Assembly (NCBI GenBank): GCA_947495575.1
Contig: CANLZL010000002.1
Coordinates: 558,001 to 622,000 of the forward strand
Length of the DNA: 64,000 nt
Source of the DNA: an uncultured Nioella sp.
Lineage (GTDB): Bacteria > Pseudomonadota > Alphaproteobacteria > Rhodobacterales > Rhodobacteraceae
Reading direction: 5' to 3'
The translations under genes and the position numbers were made by a program. How positions within the stretch are numbered: position 1 is the first letter of the stretch; every line of letters begins with the position of its first letter. This document shows positions 22,191 to 33,338 of the stretch, piece after piece. The notes beneath the pieces are model-generated. The model saw nothing but the letters and a program-made list of their open reading frames with translations. It ran no database searches and had not been told where the DNA came from.

Positions 22191-23375
22191 TCAAAAAATT
22201 GCGAAGCCCAATGCCAATAACGAAGCGAAGAGGCCAAAATATGGCACGGAGATGGGCACAGAGAACGGCGCGGATGCGGAAATTGACTTGAGGCGGATAA
22301 GCGACAGGTTCACCACGGCGAAAACCGCCAGCAACAATATGGATGTTGCCGAGGCCAACGCACTGACTGGCAACAGCAAAGCAGCCGTGATCAGGGCAAT
22401 TCCCACGATCACTGTTGCCCGAACCGGCGTTCCAAATCGGGTCGAAACGGGTCGAAATACCGCCAAGGTCTGTGTACGGCCGCCAAGCCCATAAAGCACC
22501 CGCGCCGCCATAACCAGTTGCGCCAAAACGCCGTTCAGCGCGGCAAGAACTGCGATAATGGCAAGGAACCCGGCAGAGCGCCCGGTGCCAACCTCCCAAA
22601 CCAAGGCAAGCGGCCGGTCCGATGCAGCAAGATCAGACAGCGGCACGGCCCGCACAGCGGCGTAGCTGACCAAAGCGTAAAGCAACGCCGTAATGATGAG
22701 GGACCAGAGGATGGCCAATGGCAAGCTGCGTGAGGGGTTTTTCACCTCTTCAGCCATATTCACAATGTCTTCAAAGCCGATAAAGGCAAAGAAGGCGAGG
22801 CTGGCGGCAATGCCGATGCCGGACCAAATCGGCGGCGCGGCTGCGGACCAATCAGGGGAAATCACCGGTGCCTCAATCACACCAGCCCAGATGACCAGCG
22901 CCAAACCGATCACCTCAATGACCGTGAAAAGCGCTGCGACGGCAAGGCTTTCCAGCACACCCAAGGCTGCGACCGAAATCAATGCACATCCAAAGATCAG
23001 AATGGCCAGTGCCGTCGGGATCGGCATGATCGAGGTCAGATATCCAACCCCGCCACGCAACACAGCAGCAGCCGAGATAGTTCCGGCAAGCACGATGGCC
23101 AACCCGACAAAAATGGCGAATGCTTCTGATTTCAGCCCTGCTGCGATATAGGCAGCCTCACCTGCTGCTTCGGGCATGCGGGTAGAAAGCTCAGCATAAG
23201 ACAGTGCGGACGGGGCCGCGACAATCCCCGCGATCAGGAAGGCCACCGGCGCCCAAATCCCTGCCAAACCTGCAACGGCGCCGACCAGAACATAGATCCC
23301 CGCACCAATCATCACGCCGGTTCCGTAGGCGGTCAAAAGACCCGGTCCGATACGACGTTTGAGCGGTGCAGTCAT
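22191..23375 (-). CDS. APC-family amino acid permease
   Basis: GPGLLTAYGTGVMIGAGIYVLVGAVAGLAG; about 11-12 hydrophobic segments; FIGFEDIVNMAEEVKNPSRSLP. Confidence 0.9.
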   Translation of the reverse strand: MTAPLKRRIGPGLLTAYGTGVMIGAGIYVLVGAVAGLAGIWAPVAFLIAGIVAAPSALSYAELSTRMPEAAGEAAYIAAGLKSEAFAIFVGLAIVLAGTISAAAVLRGGVGYLTSIMPIPTALAILIFGCALISVAALGVLESLAVAALFTVIEVIGLALVIWAGVIEAPVISPDWSAAAPPIWSGIGIAASLAFFAFIGFEDIVNMAEEVKNPSRSLPLAILWSLIITALLYALVSYAAVRAVPLSDLAASDRPLALVWEVGTGRSAGFLAIIAVLAALNGVLAQLVMAARVLYGLGGRTQTLAVFRPVSTRFGTPVRATVIVGIALITAALLLPVSALASATSILLLAVFAVVNLSLIRLKSISASAPFSVPISVPYFGLFASLLALGFAIF

Positions 23376-23378
23376 GAC

Positions 23379-24779
23379 TTATGCCTTCAAACGCTCCGGC
23401 AGCCCATGCGCCCATGTACTGATCGTCCCCGCCCCAAGGCAGACCACCATATCACCGGGCTGTGTCTGTTCGCGAACAAGGCGCTCAAGGTCATCTTCGG
23501 AAAGGATCGCACGCGCATGGCGGTGGCCATGGGCCACGAGACCCGCCACCAGATCATCACGGGAAGCACCCGGAATAGGCTCTTCGCCCGCTGCAAAGAC
23601 TTCGGCGATGGCCACGACATCGGCCTCGTTAAAGCAATTGCAGAAATCATCGAAAAGGGAATGTAGGCGCGAATAGCGGTGCGGCTGGTGAACGGCGATG
23701 ACGCGACCCTCGGTTGCCTGCCGCGCGGCTTTCAGCACAGCCGCGATTTCAACCGGGTGGTGACCGTAATCATCAATTATGGTGACGCCGTTTACGTCGC
23801 CTACTTTGGTAAAGCGACGGTTTACGCCTTTGAAATTGGCAAGCGCCTCGCGGATTTCGGCGGCCTTCATGCCCAGATGGCGGGCAACTGCCACGGCAGA
23901 CAGCGCGTTGGAGACATTGTGGTCGCCCGGCATCGGTAATGTGCAACCCTCGATCACCATGTCATCCTGACTGAGCACCACATCGAAATGGGCGACGCCT
24001 TTGACGTAATGCAAGTTGGTGGCGCGCACATCGGCCTGCGCATTGAAGCCGTAGGTGACGACTCGGCGGTCGGTGATTTTACCCACAAGGCTTTGAACTT
24101 CGGGGTGATCGGTGCAGCAGATGGCCAGCCCATAAAATGGGATGTTTGACACAAAATCGAGGAAGCCCTGCCGCAGATTGTCGAAACCGCCCCAATGCTC
24201 CATATGCTCTGGATCGATATTGGTGACGATAGCGATGGTGGCAGGCAGGCGGTTAAACGATCCGTCGCTCTCATCGGCCTCAACCACCATCCATTCACCC
24301 TGCCCTACCCGCGCATTCGAGCCATAGGCGTGGATGATGCCACCATTGATCACGGTCGGATCAACGCCGCCCGCATCCAGCAGCGTCGCGACCATCGTGG
24401 TCGTGGTGGTTTTGCCATGCGTACCTGCAATCGCGATATTGGAACGCAACCGCATCAGTTCGGCCAGCATTTCAGCCCGGCGCACAACGGGCAGGCCTTG
24501 GATACGGGCCGCGTCAAGCTCTGGATTGCCGGGTTTGATGGCCGAAGAAATCACGACCACCTCCGCCCCCTCAAGGTTTTCAGCCTTCTGTCCGATATGG
24601 ATGCGCGCGCCAAGACGCTCTAACCGTTCGGTGATTTTGGAGGGTTTGAGGTCCGAACCCTGAACAGAGTACCCGTGGTTCAGTAGCACTTCGGCGATAC
24701 CTGACATGCCAATGCCGCCGATACCGACGAAATGAATGGCGCCCAATTGAGTGGGAAGCTTGGTTGCGGCAGCGTTCAT
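23379..24779 (-). CDS. murC: UDP-N-acetylmuramate--L-alanine ligase
   Basis: [46 protein letters not shown]. Confidence 0.95.
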   Translation of the reverse strand: MNAAATKLPTQLGAIHFVGIGGIGMSGIAEVLLNHGYSVQGSDLKPSKITERLERLGARIHIGQKAENLEGAEVVVISSAIKPGNPELDAARIQGLPVVRRAEMLAELMRLRSNIAIAGTHGKTTTTTMVATLLDAGGVDPTVINGGIIHAYGSNARVGQGEWMVVEADESDGSFNRLPATIAIVTNIDPEHMEHWGGFDNLRQGFLDFVSNIPFYGLAICCTDHPEVQSLVGKITDRRVVTYGFNAQADVRATNLHYVKGVAHFDVVLSQDDMVIEGCTLPMPGDHNVSNALSAVAVARHLGMKAAEIREALANFKGVNRRFTKVGDVNGVTIIDDYGHHPVEIAAVLKAARQATEGRVIAVHQPHRYSRLHSLFDDFCNCFNEADVVAIAEVFAAGEEPIPGASRDDLVAGLVAHGHRHARAILSEDDLERLVREQTQPGDMVVCLGAGTISTWAHGLPERLKA

Positions 24780-24937
24780 GAGAATTCCTTGGATCGAATG
24801 CCTTGGGATGTGGGGTTCACAAGATTGGATCGCGCGCGGCACAGCAAGTTGACACAATTGCGCCCGTCATGGGGGGCGTCGTTGAGCGCGATCCAGTTCA
24901 CGGGCGAACCGGGAAGTTGAATGCGGTCAGACGCCAT
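24776..24937 (-). CDS. Candidate 53-aa small ORF between murG and murC
   Basis: ATG lies inside the last codons of murG, stop overlaps the murC ATG (ATGA), GAGGA Shine-Dalgarno upstream. Confidence 0.4.
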   Translation of the reverse strand: MASDRIQLPGSPVNWIALNDAPHDGRNCVNLLCRARSNLVNPTSQGIRSKEFS

Positions 24938-26021
24938 CAGCCAGTTCCTCGACCAAAGCCACCAGGCGGTCCGTGGCATCGGGCAATCCGGCCTGTGCCG
25001 CGGCGATTGACATTTGCAGGGCCGCATCCGGCTGGCTCAAAACAGTTTGGATCGCGTCGGCCACGGCCTCTGGCGTGAATTTGCTCTCTGGTATTCGGAT
25101 TGCCGCACCTGCATCAACCAGACCCTGCGCATTCGCGGTTTGGTGATCACCGGTGGCGGCCGCATAAGGCACAAAGATCGACGGGCGACCGATGACCGAA
25201 AGATCGGCGACAGACGATGCGCCAGAGCGGCTGATCACAAGCTGCGCCTCAGAAAAGCGACGCGGAATATCGCGAAAGAAAGGCTCAACTTCGCAGCCAA
25301 CACCCATCTCGTAATAGGCGGCAATCACGCGGTCCTGATCCTCGGGCCGGGCTTGCTGGGCCACGCGAATGCGCGCACGCATATCATCCGGCAATAAAGC
25401 GATCGCCGCTGGAACCACATCCGACAAAATCCGTGCGCCTTGGCTGCCGCCGATAGCAACAATGGACATAGGCCAATCACCAGGTGGTGTATAAGGCGCG
25501 CCGGCGCGTTCAAGAACCGCAGAGCGAACGGGATTGCCTGTGTGAACACCCACAATCCCCTCAGGCAGATCCGTGGGCCATGTCCCACAGGCCACAACAT
25601 TGACGCGCTTGGCAAAGACCTTGTTCACGCGGCCAAGAATACCGTTTTGTTCATGGATCATCCGCGGGCGTTTGGTCAGATAGGCCGCGCCCATCGCCGG
25701 AATCGTCGGATAGCCGCCAAAACCCACTACTACTTCCGGTCTTTCGCGGCGCATCTGCAATGTGGCGGATAAAATACCGCCCATGATTTTGAAGGGGGCC
25801 AACAATTTGCCAACCACTCCGCCCCGGGCAAAGGTCGCAGAACTGACCTGCTGAATATCCACCACATGCGGAAACCCACCCGCATAGCGCGCGCCGCGCG
25901 CATCCGTTGACAAACGTACACGCCAACCTTTGCGGATCATCGCCTCGGCGAGCGCTTGCGCTGGAAACATATGCCCGCCCGTGCCGCCTGCTGCGATCAC
26001 CAAGAGAGGTGTCTTGCTCAT
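24927..26021 (-). CDS. murG: Undecaprenyldiphospho-muramoylpentapeptide beta-N-acetylglucosaminyltransferase
   Basis: [57 protein letters not shown]. Confidence 0.95.
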   Translation of the reverse strand: MSKTPLLVIAAGGTGGHMFPAQALAEAMIRKGWRVRLSTDARGARYAGGFPHVVDIQQVSSATFARGGVVGKLLAPFKIMGGILSATLQMRRERPEVVVGFGGYPTIPAMGAAYLTKRPRMIHEQNGILGRVNKVFAKRVNVVACGTWPTDLPEGIVGVHTGNPVRSAVLERAGAPYTPPGDWPMSIVAIGGSQGARILSDVVPAAIALLPDDMRARIRVAQQARPEDQDRVIAAYYEMGVGCEVEPFFRDIPRRFSEAQLVISRSGASSVADLSVIGRPSIFVPYAAATGDHQTANAQGLVDAGAAIRIPESKFTPEAVADAIQTVLSQPDAALQMSIAAAQAGLPDATDRLVALVEELADGV

Positions 26022-26025
26022 TCCC

Positions 26026-27192
26026 TCATCTGCTCCTGTTCAAGAGGATGTCACCAATTTCGCCCTGTGGACGCGTTCTGGTGAAGGAAAGCAACATGCC
26101 AACTGCAATGCCCGTCGCAATAAGCGAGGAGCCGCCATAAGAGACAAATGGCAAGGTCATACCCTTGGCGGGCAAAAGCCGCACAGCAACGCCCATATTG
26201 ATTATGGATTGAAGTGCAAAGAGTGAGGCAATGCCGGCGCCCGCCAGCCGGATAAAGGGATCACGTTCGCGCATGAGCCGGAAAAAACCCCGCAGCGCGA
26301 TGGTGGCAAAGAGCGCGATTATGGCCAGAACGAGGACCAATCCGTATTCCTCGGCGGCCACCGCAATGATGAAATCGGTATGGGCATCCGGCAGGGTCCA
26401 TTTCACCGCCCCCTCACCCAGACCTGCGCCAAAAAAACCGCCCTCGCGGATGGCATTGGCTGCATAGGCAAGCTGAGTGTTGGGGTCGACCTCAGCCGAC
26501 AAAAACCCATCAATGCGGCGGGCCACATGTTCTGAGCTGGAATAGGCAAAGACGCCGCCCATGGCGACCAGAACGAAGACCAGCCCCAAAACAAGCATCG
26601 GCGCACCGGCCACAAAATAAATCACGGACCACGCGAACAGGATCAAAGCGCCCTGCCCGTAATCGGGTTGCGTAACTAGAAATCCTACGATGATCATCAT
26701 CACGATAAGCGACAGGGTTTTGCCCGGCGGGCCATTGATCTCTTGGCTTGCCGCAATCATCCAGGCGGTGAAGATTACAAAGACCGGTTTGAGGAATTCC
26801 GCAGGCTGCAAAGAGGCAAAGCCAAGCGAATACCAGCGCGTCGCGCCTTGGCCAAAATCGGTGCCAAAAACGGGTAAAAGCGCCAAAGCTGCAAATGCGC
26901 CAAAAAATCCCAGAACGCCCAAACGGCGCACTTGGGTCGGGCTAAGCATCGACGTAAAAATCATCGCAATCAGCGCCATGATCCCGAAAAACGCTTGCCG
27001 ATTTACGTAGTGAAACGGGTCATGGCCATTGCGTGCCGCCAAGGGCGGCGAGGCCGCAAAGCCCAGCAAAAGACCAACCAAGAAGAGGGCAAAGATACAG
27101 GCGATTGTTACCCGATCCACTGTCCGCCACCATCGTGGAAGAATCGCTTCGCCCGATTGCACGAGAACCGTGCCATGCGCCATTTCTGTCAT
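26026..27192 (-). CDS. ftsW: Peptidoglycan glycosyltransferase FtsW
   Basis: SEDS family: [28 protein letters not shown]. Confidence 0.93.
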   Translation of the reverse strand: MTEMAHGTVLVQSGEAILPRWWRTVDRVTIACIFALFLVGLLLGFAASPPLAARNGHDPFHYVNRQAFFGIMALIAMIFTSMLSPTQVRRLGVLGFFGAFAALALLPVFGTDFGQGATRWYSLGFASLQPAEFLKPVFVIFTAWMIAASQEINGPPGKTLSLIVMMIIVGFLVTQPDYGQGALILFAWSVIYFVAGAPMLVLGLVFVLVAMGGVFAYSSSEHVARRIDGFLSAEVDPNTQLAYAANAIREGGFFGAGLGEGAVKWTLPDAHTDFIIAVAAEEYGLVLVLAIIALFATIALRGFFRLMRERDPFIRLAGAGIASLFALQSIINMGVAVRLLPAKGMTLPFVSYGGSSLIATGIAVGMLLSFTRTRPQGEIGDILLNRSR

Positions 27193-27303
27193 GAGTACCG
27201 CCCGATACTGCCTCTGATCGCCCGGTTTTCCAGGTCTGTGCGGCAGCTTAGCGTGAAATGGATTCTGGCGCCAGAGAAACCAACATCCTCGCCATGAGAT
27301 CGC

Positions 27304-27690
27304 TCATTCGGGCGGCTGCCACAATTCAATTTTTCGACCGTCTGGGTCCAATATCCATGCGAAAGCCCCATATTCATGGCGCTCGGATGGTTTCAATTGA
27401 GGAACGCCCTCGGCCTCAATGCGGCTCAAGATGCCCTCCAGATCATCCACAATCAGATTAAGTATGAACGGCAAAGTCGAGGGTTTGAAATACTCCCCTC
27501 CAGAAGCAAAGGGCGCAAAAATTGTTCGGGCCCCTTTTGGAAAAGCGCGAGCACTTTCGCTGTGTGGAAAGTCAAAGCCGCCATAATCGTTTGGTTCCAA
27601 ACCCAGAACTCGCATGTACCAGGCCTTGGTGGTGTCGGGGTCCGCGCATTCCAGAAACACACCACCAATTCCGACTACATTTGCCATCAA
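27304..27690 (-). CDS. VOC (glyoxalase/bleomycin-resistance) family protein
   Basis: GVFLECADPDTTKAWYMRVLGLEPNDYGGFDF ... AFAWILDPDGRKIELWQPPE. Confidence 0.88.
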   Translation of the reverse strand: MMANVVGIGGVFLECADPDTTKAWYMRVLGLEPNDYGGFDFPHSESARAFPKGARTIFAPFASGGEYFKPSTLPFILNLIVDDLEGILSRIEAEGVPQLKPSERHEYGAFAWILDPDGRKIELWQPPE

Positions 27691-27741
27691 GCAGCCCCCA
27701 GTTTGAAAATCCGCACCTATAATGTCAGCCGATATGACGGC

Positions 27742-29142
27742 TTATTGCAAGGCGCGCAGGACCTGCGCCACGAAATCCTCTCCACGCCTCTCGAAGCTGT
27801 CATATTGATCAAAACTGGCCGCAGCCGGGGCCAACAACACAACTTCTCCAGCTTCAGCCTCCTTCGCCGCTCGAGCCACAGCCACCTCCATCGTTGTACA
27901 GATCTCATGCGGTGTGTCTCCCAGACCGAGTGCAAAAGCTTCGGCTTCACGCCCGATCACATAGGCTTTCACCACCGATCCAAACCCATCTTTTAGCCCG
28001 TTCAGACCGCCTTCTTTCTCCAGCCCGCCACAGATCCAGCGGATCTTGGGGAATGCCTTGAGTGCCTTGGCGGCTGCATCAACATTGGTCGCTTTTGAAT
28101 CGTTCACAAAACGTACACCGTCGCGCTCCCCTACCAGTTGAGAGCGATGCGGCAGGCCCTGGAAACTGTGAAACGCGCGCTCGACCACCTTTGGGGCAAT
28201 GCCAAGCGCCCGCACTGCTGCATAGGCGCAGCAGGCATTCTGATGATTATGCTCGCCTGGCAATCCCGAAACCCCACGCAGATCAATCGAGCCGGCCTGG
28301 CGTCCTTTACGAAATTCCGAGAGCCAACCCTTGCGGGCAAAGACGTTCCAGCCGGAGCCACTCAGCTTGCGCCCGACAGAAACGCGGATCAGGCGGCTAT
28401 CGCCATTGCCTTCGCTCATCTGCCCCGCGAGGTAGGCCCCTTCGGCCTCATCCACACCAATCACGGCGCGATCTGGTCCACCCTCCGAGAACAGCCGGCG
28501 CTTGGCGGCAAAGTACCCGCCCATACCGCCGTGTCGGTCCAGATGATCCGGGCTGAGATTTGTAAACACCGCCACATCCGGCGTGAGCGCGCGGGCCAGT
28601 TCAGTCTGATAGCTCGACAGCTCCAACACAATAACTTCGCCATCCAATGGCGGCTCTATATCCAGAACCCCGCGCCCGATATTTCCAGCCAGTTGCACCG
28701 GCGTACCGTTTTCCTCCAGAATATGCGCGATCAGGGCCGAAGTTGTGGATTTCCCGTTTGATCCAGTCACTGCAATGACGCGCGGCGGCGTATCCATTTC
28801 GGCCCAATCCGCCATGCCAATTGACCGAAAGAACAAGCCGATATCATTGTCGACCGGCACACCAGCTTCATAGGCCGCTGCGATCACGCGATGGGGTTCC
28901 GGGTAGAGATGCGGAATGCCAGGGCTGGTGATCAGCAGGTCGACCCCATCAAAGGCGAGCCCTTTGGTCAGATCAACGCAGATAAACCCTTCCGCTTCGG
29001 CCAGTTCTCGGCCCTTGGCACCGTCGTCCCAGGCCAATACGTCCGCGCCACCGGCCCGCAGGGCTCGCGCAGCCGATAAACCCGACCGGCCCAATCCCAG
29101 AACTGCAACCCGTTTATCTTCGACACCCTGTACCGGGATCAT
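27742..29142 (-). CDS. murD: UDP-N-acetylmuramoylalanine--D-glutamate ligase
   Basis: [35 protein letters not shown]. Confidence 0.95.
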   Translation of the reverse strand: MIPVQGVEDKRVAVLGLGRSGLSAARALRAGGADVLAWDDGAKGRELAEAEGFICVDLTKGLAFDGVDLLITSPGIPHLYPEPHRVIAAAYEAGVPVDNDIGLFFRSIGMADWAEMDTPPRVIAVTGSNGKSTTSALIAHILEENGTPVQLAGNIGRGVLDIEPPLDGEVIVLELSSYQTELARALTPDVAVFTNLSPDHLDRHGGMGGYFAAKRRLFSEGGPDRAVIGVDEAEGAYLAGQMSEGNGDSRLIRVSVGRKLSGSGWNVFARKGWLSEFRKGRQAGSIDLRGVSGLPGEHNHQNACCAYAAVRALGIAPKVVERAFHSFQGLPHRSQLVGERDGVRFVNDSKATNVDAAAKALKAFPKIRWICGGLEKEGGLNGLKDGFGSVVKAYVIGREAEAFALGLGDTPHEICTTMEVAVARAAKEAEAGEVVLLAPAAASFDQYDSFERRGEDFVAQVLRALQ

Positions 29143-29307
29143 GGCCTCACCTCACGCCGAACCATTTTCAATTTCCAGAAATATCCTCGTCAGAGGGTTC
29201 CTGCCAGCCCGATTGCACTTAGGCCTGATTGCGGACCTGTACGCTAGTGCGATTTCCCTGACCAAAACGCCCTGCGACCGCCCATTGGGCGGTCACGTTT
29301 CTACAAC

Positions 29308-30393
29308 TTAACGCAGTTTCAGTGTCGCGAGGCCGATCAGGGCAAGGATGAGCGAAATGATCCAGAACCGGATCACAATCTGCGGCTCGGCCCAGCCCCG
29401 CTTTTCGAAATGGTGGTGGATGGGTGCCATCAGAAACACGCGTTTGCCGGTGCGTTTGAAATAAAGCACCTGAATGATCACAGACAGAGCCTCGGCCACG
29501 AACAGCCCGCCGACAATGGCCAACACGATCTCGTGCTTGGTGCAAACAGCAATTGCGCCGAGCGCGCCACCAAGTGCTAGAGACCCCGTATCACCCATGA
29601 ATACGGCCGCAGGGGGTGCGTTGTACCAAAGAAAGCCCAACCCGCCGCCGATAAGGCCTGCTGTAAAGATCAACAATTCCCCAGTTCCCGGGACGTAATG
29701 CACATCCAGATACTCGGTAAAGTCGACCCGGCCAACCGCATAGGCGATGACACCAAGGGTGGCTGCGGCAATCATCACTGGCATGATGGCCAGACCATCA
29801 AGACCGTCGGTCAGGTTCACCGAATTGGCGCTGCCCACGATCACGATCATCGTGAAGGGAATGAAGATGTATCCCATCGGCAAAAGCACATCTTTGAACA
29901 CCGGAAATGCCAATTGGCCGGACAGTTCATCGGGGTGCAGATACATCGCAACCACAGCCGCAATTGCTGCAATCACCAGCCCGATGCCAAACCGAATGCG
30001 GCCCGACACACCAGCCGTTGAGTTCTGGCTGACCTTTGCGTAGTCATCGACAAATCCAATGATCCCAAAGCTGACCGTCACAAACAGCACCAGCCAGACA
30101 TAGCCATTGTCCCACCGCGCCCAAAGCAGGGTCGACAGGGTCAGGGCCGCCAATATCAACAAGCCCCCCATCGTCGGCGTGCCTGCTTTGGTCTCGATAT
30201 GGCTTTCGGGCCCATCCTCGCGGATCGGCTGACCATTTTGATACTTCTTGCGCAGAAGGTTGATCAGCGGGCGCCCAAAGACAAAGCCGAAAATCAGGGC
30301 GGTGAAAAACGCGCCGCCTGCGCGAAAGGTGATGTATCGAAAGAGGTTAAAAAAATCGCCGCCATCCGACAGCGCGTTGAGCCAATAAAGCAT
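29308..30393 (-). CDS. mraY: Phospho-N-acetylmuramoyl-pentapeptide-transferase
   Basis: [44 protein letters not shown]. Confidence 0.96.
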   Translation of the reverse strand: MLYWLNALSDGGDFFNLFRYITFRAGGAFFTALIFGFVFGRPLINLLRKKYQNGQPIREDGPESHIETKAGTPTMGGLLILAALTLSTLLWARWDNGYVWLVLFVTVSFGIIGFVDDYAKVSQNSTAGVSGRIRFGIGLVIAAIAAVVAMYLHPDELSGQLAFPVFKDVLLPMGYIFIPFTMIVIVGSANSVNLTDGLDGLAIMPVMIAAATLGVIAYAVGRVDFTEYLDVHYVPGTGELLIFTAGLIGGGLGFLWYNAPPAAVFMGDTGSLALGGALGAIAVCTKHEIVLAIVGGLFVAEALSVIIQVLYFKRTGKRVFLMAPIHHHFEKRGWAEPQIVIRFWIISLILALIGLATLKLR

Positions 30394-31815
30394 CTAGCGG
30401 GTTTCCTCTGAACTGGATGGGGCGGATTGACCCAATTTTCTGAGCGCGTCAACAGCGAGGGAGAGTTTCGAGCCTTTTGAGCTTTTTATGAGCACGATGT
30501 CACCGGGCCAAAGCAATCCAGGTAGGGCCTTAGCCATATCTTGCGGTGTTTCTGTATGCAGACCGCGCTTGCCTCCAGGTAGCGCCGCATGCAGCGCGGC
30601 CATCATCGGACCAGACGTGCACACCAGGTCAATGGCATTCATCGCCGGCAATTCAGCAAGCGCTGCGTGCATGGCAGGCCCCTCCGGACCCAATTCCAGC
30701 ATATCGCCCAAGACGGCCACACGGCGCCCGCGCCCCACAGGTGTGGCTGCCGATAAAACTTCGAGACTTGCGGCCATCGAAGCCGGGCTTGCATTAAATG
30801 CATCGTCAATCAGTTCAACTGCGTGCTCCACGCCGGGATCCAGGTGAATGCGCTCGCGTTTGCCGCGCCCTCCAACTGGGCGCCAACCGGCCAAGGCCAA
30901 GGCGGCCCGTGGTAAATCACGGCCAAGCGCGTGGATTGCGGTCAACACCATCAAAGCATTGTGGGCCAAATGCCGTCCTGGTGCAGATAGTTTGAAAAGG
31001 ATCGGCGTGCCTGCGATCTGGGCCTGCACGATTGTCGCCTCATCGCCAATTGTCACAGCACGGGCCCGTGCCGACGCATCGCTGGCCTCACCCACGTCAA
31101 GAATTCGTCCGGCTGAAAACGCTGCACTGCGCAGAATTGGCGTAACAGCAAGATCTTCAGGGATAATGGCGTCTCCGCCCGGTTCCAGCCCTTCGAAAAT
31201 CGCGCCCTTCTCGCGGGCGATGCCCTCGATCTCTCCAAATGCCTCCAAATGCACGGCGGCCACGGTTGTGATCAAAGCCACATGCGGGCGCGCCATTTTT
31301 GCCAGAGGAACAATTTCGCCCGGCGCATTCATGCCGATCTCGATGACCGCATATTCAGCGTCTGCTGGCATTCGTGCCAGTGTTAAAGGCACGCCCCAAT
31401 GGTTGTTATAACTGGCCTCAGCGGCGTGGGTTTTGCCAAAGCTGGACAAGACCGTGCGCAGCATTTCTTTCGTTGTGGTTTTTCCGACAGACCCCGTGAC
31501 TGCGACAACTTTGGCGGTTGTTCTGGCGCGTGCGGCACAGCCCAGATCTTCGAGCGCTGTCAGGACGTCTGGTACAACAAGTAAAGGCGCATCCTGTGCG
31601 ACGTTATCGGGGATATGGCTGACCAGTGCCGCCCCAGCCCCACATTGCAGTGCCTGCGCAACAAAGTCATGCCCGTCGCGCGCGGCTTTCAGGGCGACAA
31701 ACAGATCGCCAGGCTGGATGGTACGCGTATCGATAGACACGCCATCCACTGACCAATCGCCGCTGGCCTCGCCTCCTGTTGCTCTTGCGGCCTCCTCTGC
31801 CGTCCACAGGCTCAT
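30394..31815 (-). CDS. murF: UDP-N-acetylmuramoyl-tripeptide--D-alanyl-D-alanine ligase
   Basis: VTGSVGKTTTKEMLRTVLSSFG; YNNHWGVPLTLARMP; ELGPEGPAMHAALA. Confidence 0.94.
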   Translation of the reverse strand: MSLWTAEEAARATGGEASGDWSVDGVSIDTRTIQPGDLFVALKAARDGHDFVAQALQCGAGAALVSHIPDNVAQDAPLLVVPDVLTALEDLGCAARARTTAKVVAVTGSVGKTTTKEMLRTVLSSFGKTHAAEASYNNHWGVPLTLARMPADAEYAVIEIGMNAPGEIVPLAKMARPHVALITTVAAVHLEAFGEIEGIAREKGAIFEGLEPGGDAIIPEDLAVTPILRSAAFSAGRILDVGEASDASARARAVTIGDEATIVQAQIAGTPILFKLSAPGRHLAHNALMVLTAIHALGRDLPRAALALAGWRPVGGRGKRERIHLDPGVEHAVELIDDAFNASPASMAASLEVLSAATPVGRGRRVAVLGDMLELGPEGPAMHAALAELPAMNAIDLVCTSGPMMAALHAALPGGKRGLHTETPQDMAKALPGLLWPGDIVLIKSSKGSKLSLAVDALRKLGQSAPSSSEETR

Positions 31816-33299
31816 ATCCGACCCTCCAGTGCGGCGACCGCAACCGAGGCTTGTTCAACATCATCAAAGGGGTAGACGACATCACCAACTGTCTGTCCGG
31901 TCTCATGCCCCTTGCCTGCGATCAGCAATGCATCGCCTGGCTGCAACATATCCACGCCGCGCAAAATGGCTTCTGCACGATCGCCTACTTCCGTGGCTTC
32001 AGTGCATCCCGCCAGCACTTCCTTGCGGATCGCGGCTGGGTCTTCGCTGCGCGGGTTATCATCTGTCACGATCAGGATATCAGCATTCTCTTGTGCCGCT
32101 TTGCCCATCAGCGGGCGCTTGCCGCGATCACGGTCACCGCCTGCGCCAAAAACGATGATCAGCCGCCCCAGAACATGTGGGCGCAACGCCTTTAATGCGG
32201 TTTCGATACTGTCAGGTGTATGACTGTAATCCACATAGATCGGCGCGCCGTTACCGCGGCGTGAGGCCAGCTCCATCCGGCCCCGTACACCTTCGATTTT
32301 CCCAAGGACAGAAAATACGGCCTCAGGCTCTTCACCTGCTGCTATCACCAGCCCTGCGGCGGTCAGGACATTCATCGCCTGAAACGCTCCGATGAGGTCA
32401 AGCCGCGCCCGATAGCTTTCGCCTTGCCAGCGGAAAAGCACGTCTTGCCCGGTTTCGTCCATGCGCCGCCCAGTGATCTTAAGGCGTGCATCATCGGCAT
32501 ATTGGCCAAGCGTGATCACTTCGATCTCGCGACGTTCACAAATGGCGGCCAGATCTGCCCCTTTGGGATCATCGAGGTTAATGACAGCAGTACTTTCCTC
32601 TGGAAGAAGCTCCGTAAAAAGGCGGGCCTTGGCGTCGAAATAGGCCTCCATCGTGCCGTGGTAATCCAGATGGTCCTGGGTGAAATTGGTAAAGGCGGCG
32701 GCAGCCAGGTGAACGGCTTCCATCCGGCGTTGATCCAAGCCATGGCTGCTGGCCTCCATTGCGCCATGTGTGACCGCATCTGCCGCCATAGACGCAAGCA
32801 ATCGGTGCAATGTCAGCGGATCAGGTGTGGTGTGGATGCCCGGCGCCGAATAAGCGCCCTCAACCCCAGTGGTGCCGATGTTCACAGCTGCTTTGCCCAA
32901 GGCGGACCAGATCTGGCGGGTAAAACTGGCGACCGAGGTTTTGCCATTGGTCCCAGTGACCGCGATCATGGTCTCTGGCTGGGCACCAAACCAAAGGGCA
33001 GCGGCATGGGCGAGGGCCGCGCGCGGATCTTCGACAATTACAACGGATGCTTCCGAGGCAGACAATTCCGCAGCAGCAGCAATCTCTGCGCCCTGACGAT
33101 CTGTCAGAATGGCGCCTGCTTTTTGACGAAGCGCGTATTGGATAAATTCCCCGCCATGCACACGGGTTCCGGGCAGTGCCGCAAAAAGAAAGCCGGGCGT
33201 AACCTCTCGACTGTCCAGCGTGAGGCCTGTGACCTCAACATCACCGCCACGTGTGGCCGTCAGGCCAAGGGCCGAGAGCGCTTTGGGTGTTGGCGCCAT
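31812..33299 (-). CDS. murE: UDP-N-acetylmuramoyl-L-alanyl-D-glutamate--2,6-diaminopimelate ligase
   Basis: VTGTNGKTSVASFTRQI; EASSHGLDQRR; DNPRSEDPAAI (DNPR Dap-specificity motif). Confidence 0.95.
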   Translation of the reverse strand: MAPTPKALSALGLTATRGGDVEVTGLTLDSREVTPGFLFAALPGTRVHGGEFIQYALRQKAGAILTDRQGAEIAAAAELSASEASVVIVEDPRAALAHAAALWFGAQPETMIAVTGTNGKTSVASFTRQIWSALGKAAVNIGTTGVEGAYSAPGIHTTPDPLTLHRLLASMAADAVTHGAMEASSHGLDQRRMEAVHLAAAAFTNFTQDHLDYHGTMEAYFDAKARLFTELLPEESTAVINLDDPKGADLAAICERREIEVITLGQYADDARLKITGRRMDETGQDVLFRWQGESYRARLDLIGAFQAMNVLTAAGLVIAAGEEPEAVFSVLGKIEGVRGRMELASRRGNGAPIYVDYSHTPDSIETALKALRPHVLGRLIIVFGAGGDRDRGKRPLMGKAAQENADILIVTDDNPRSEDPAAIRKEVLAGCTEATEVGDRAEAILRGVDMLQPGDALLIAGKGHETGQTVGDVVYPFDDVEQASVAVAALEGRI

Positions 33300-33338
33300 A
33301 AGATCCCCCTACTGGCGTCGAGGCCGTGGATTCGGCCC

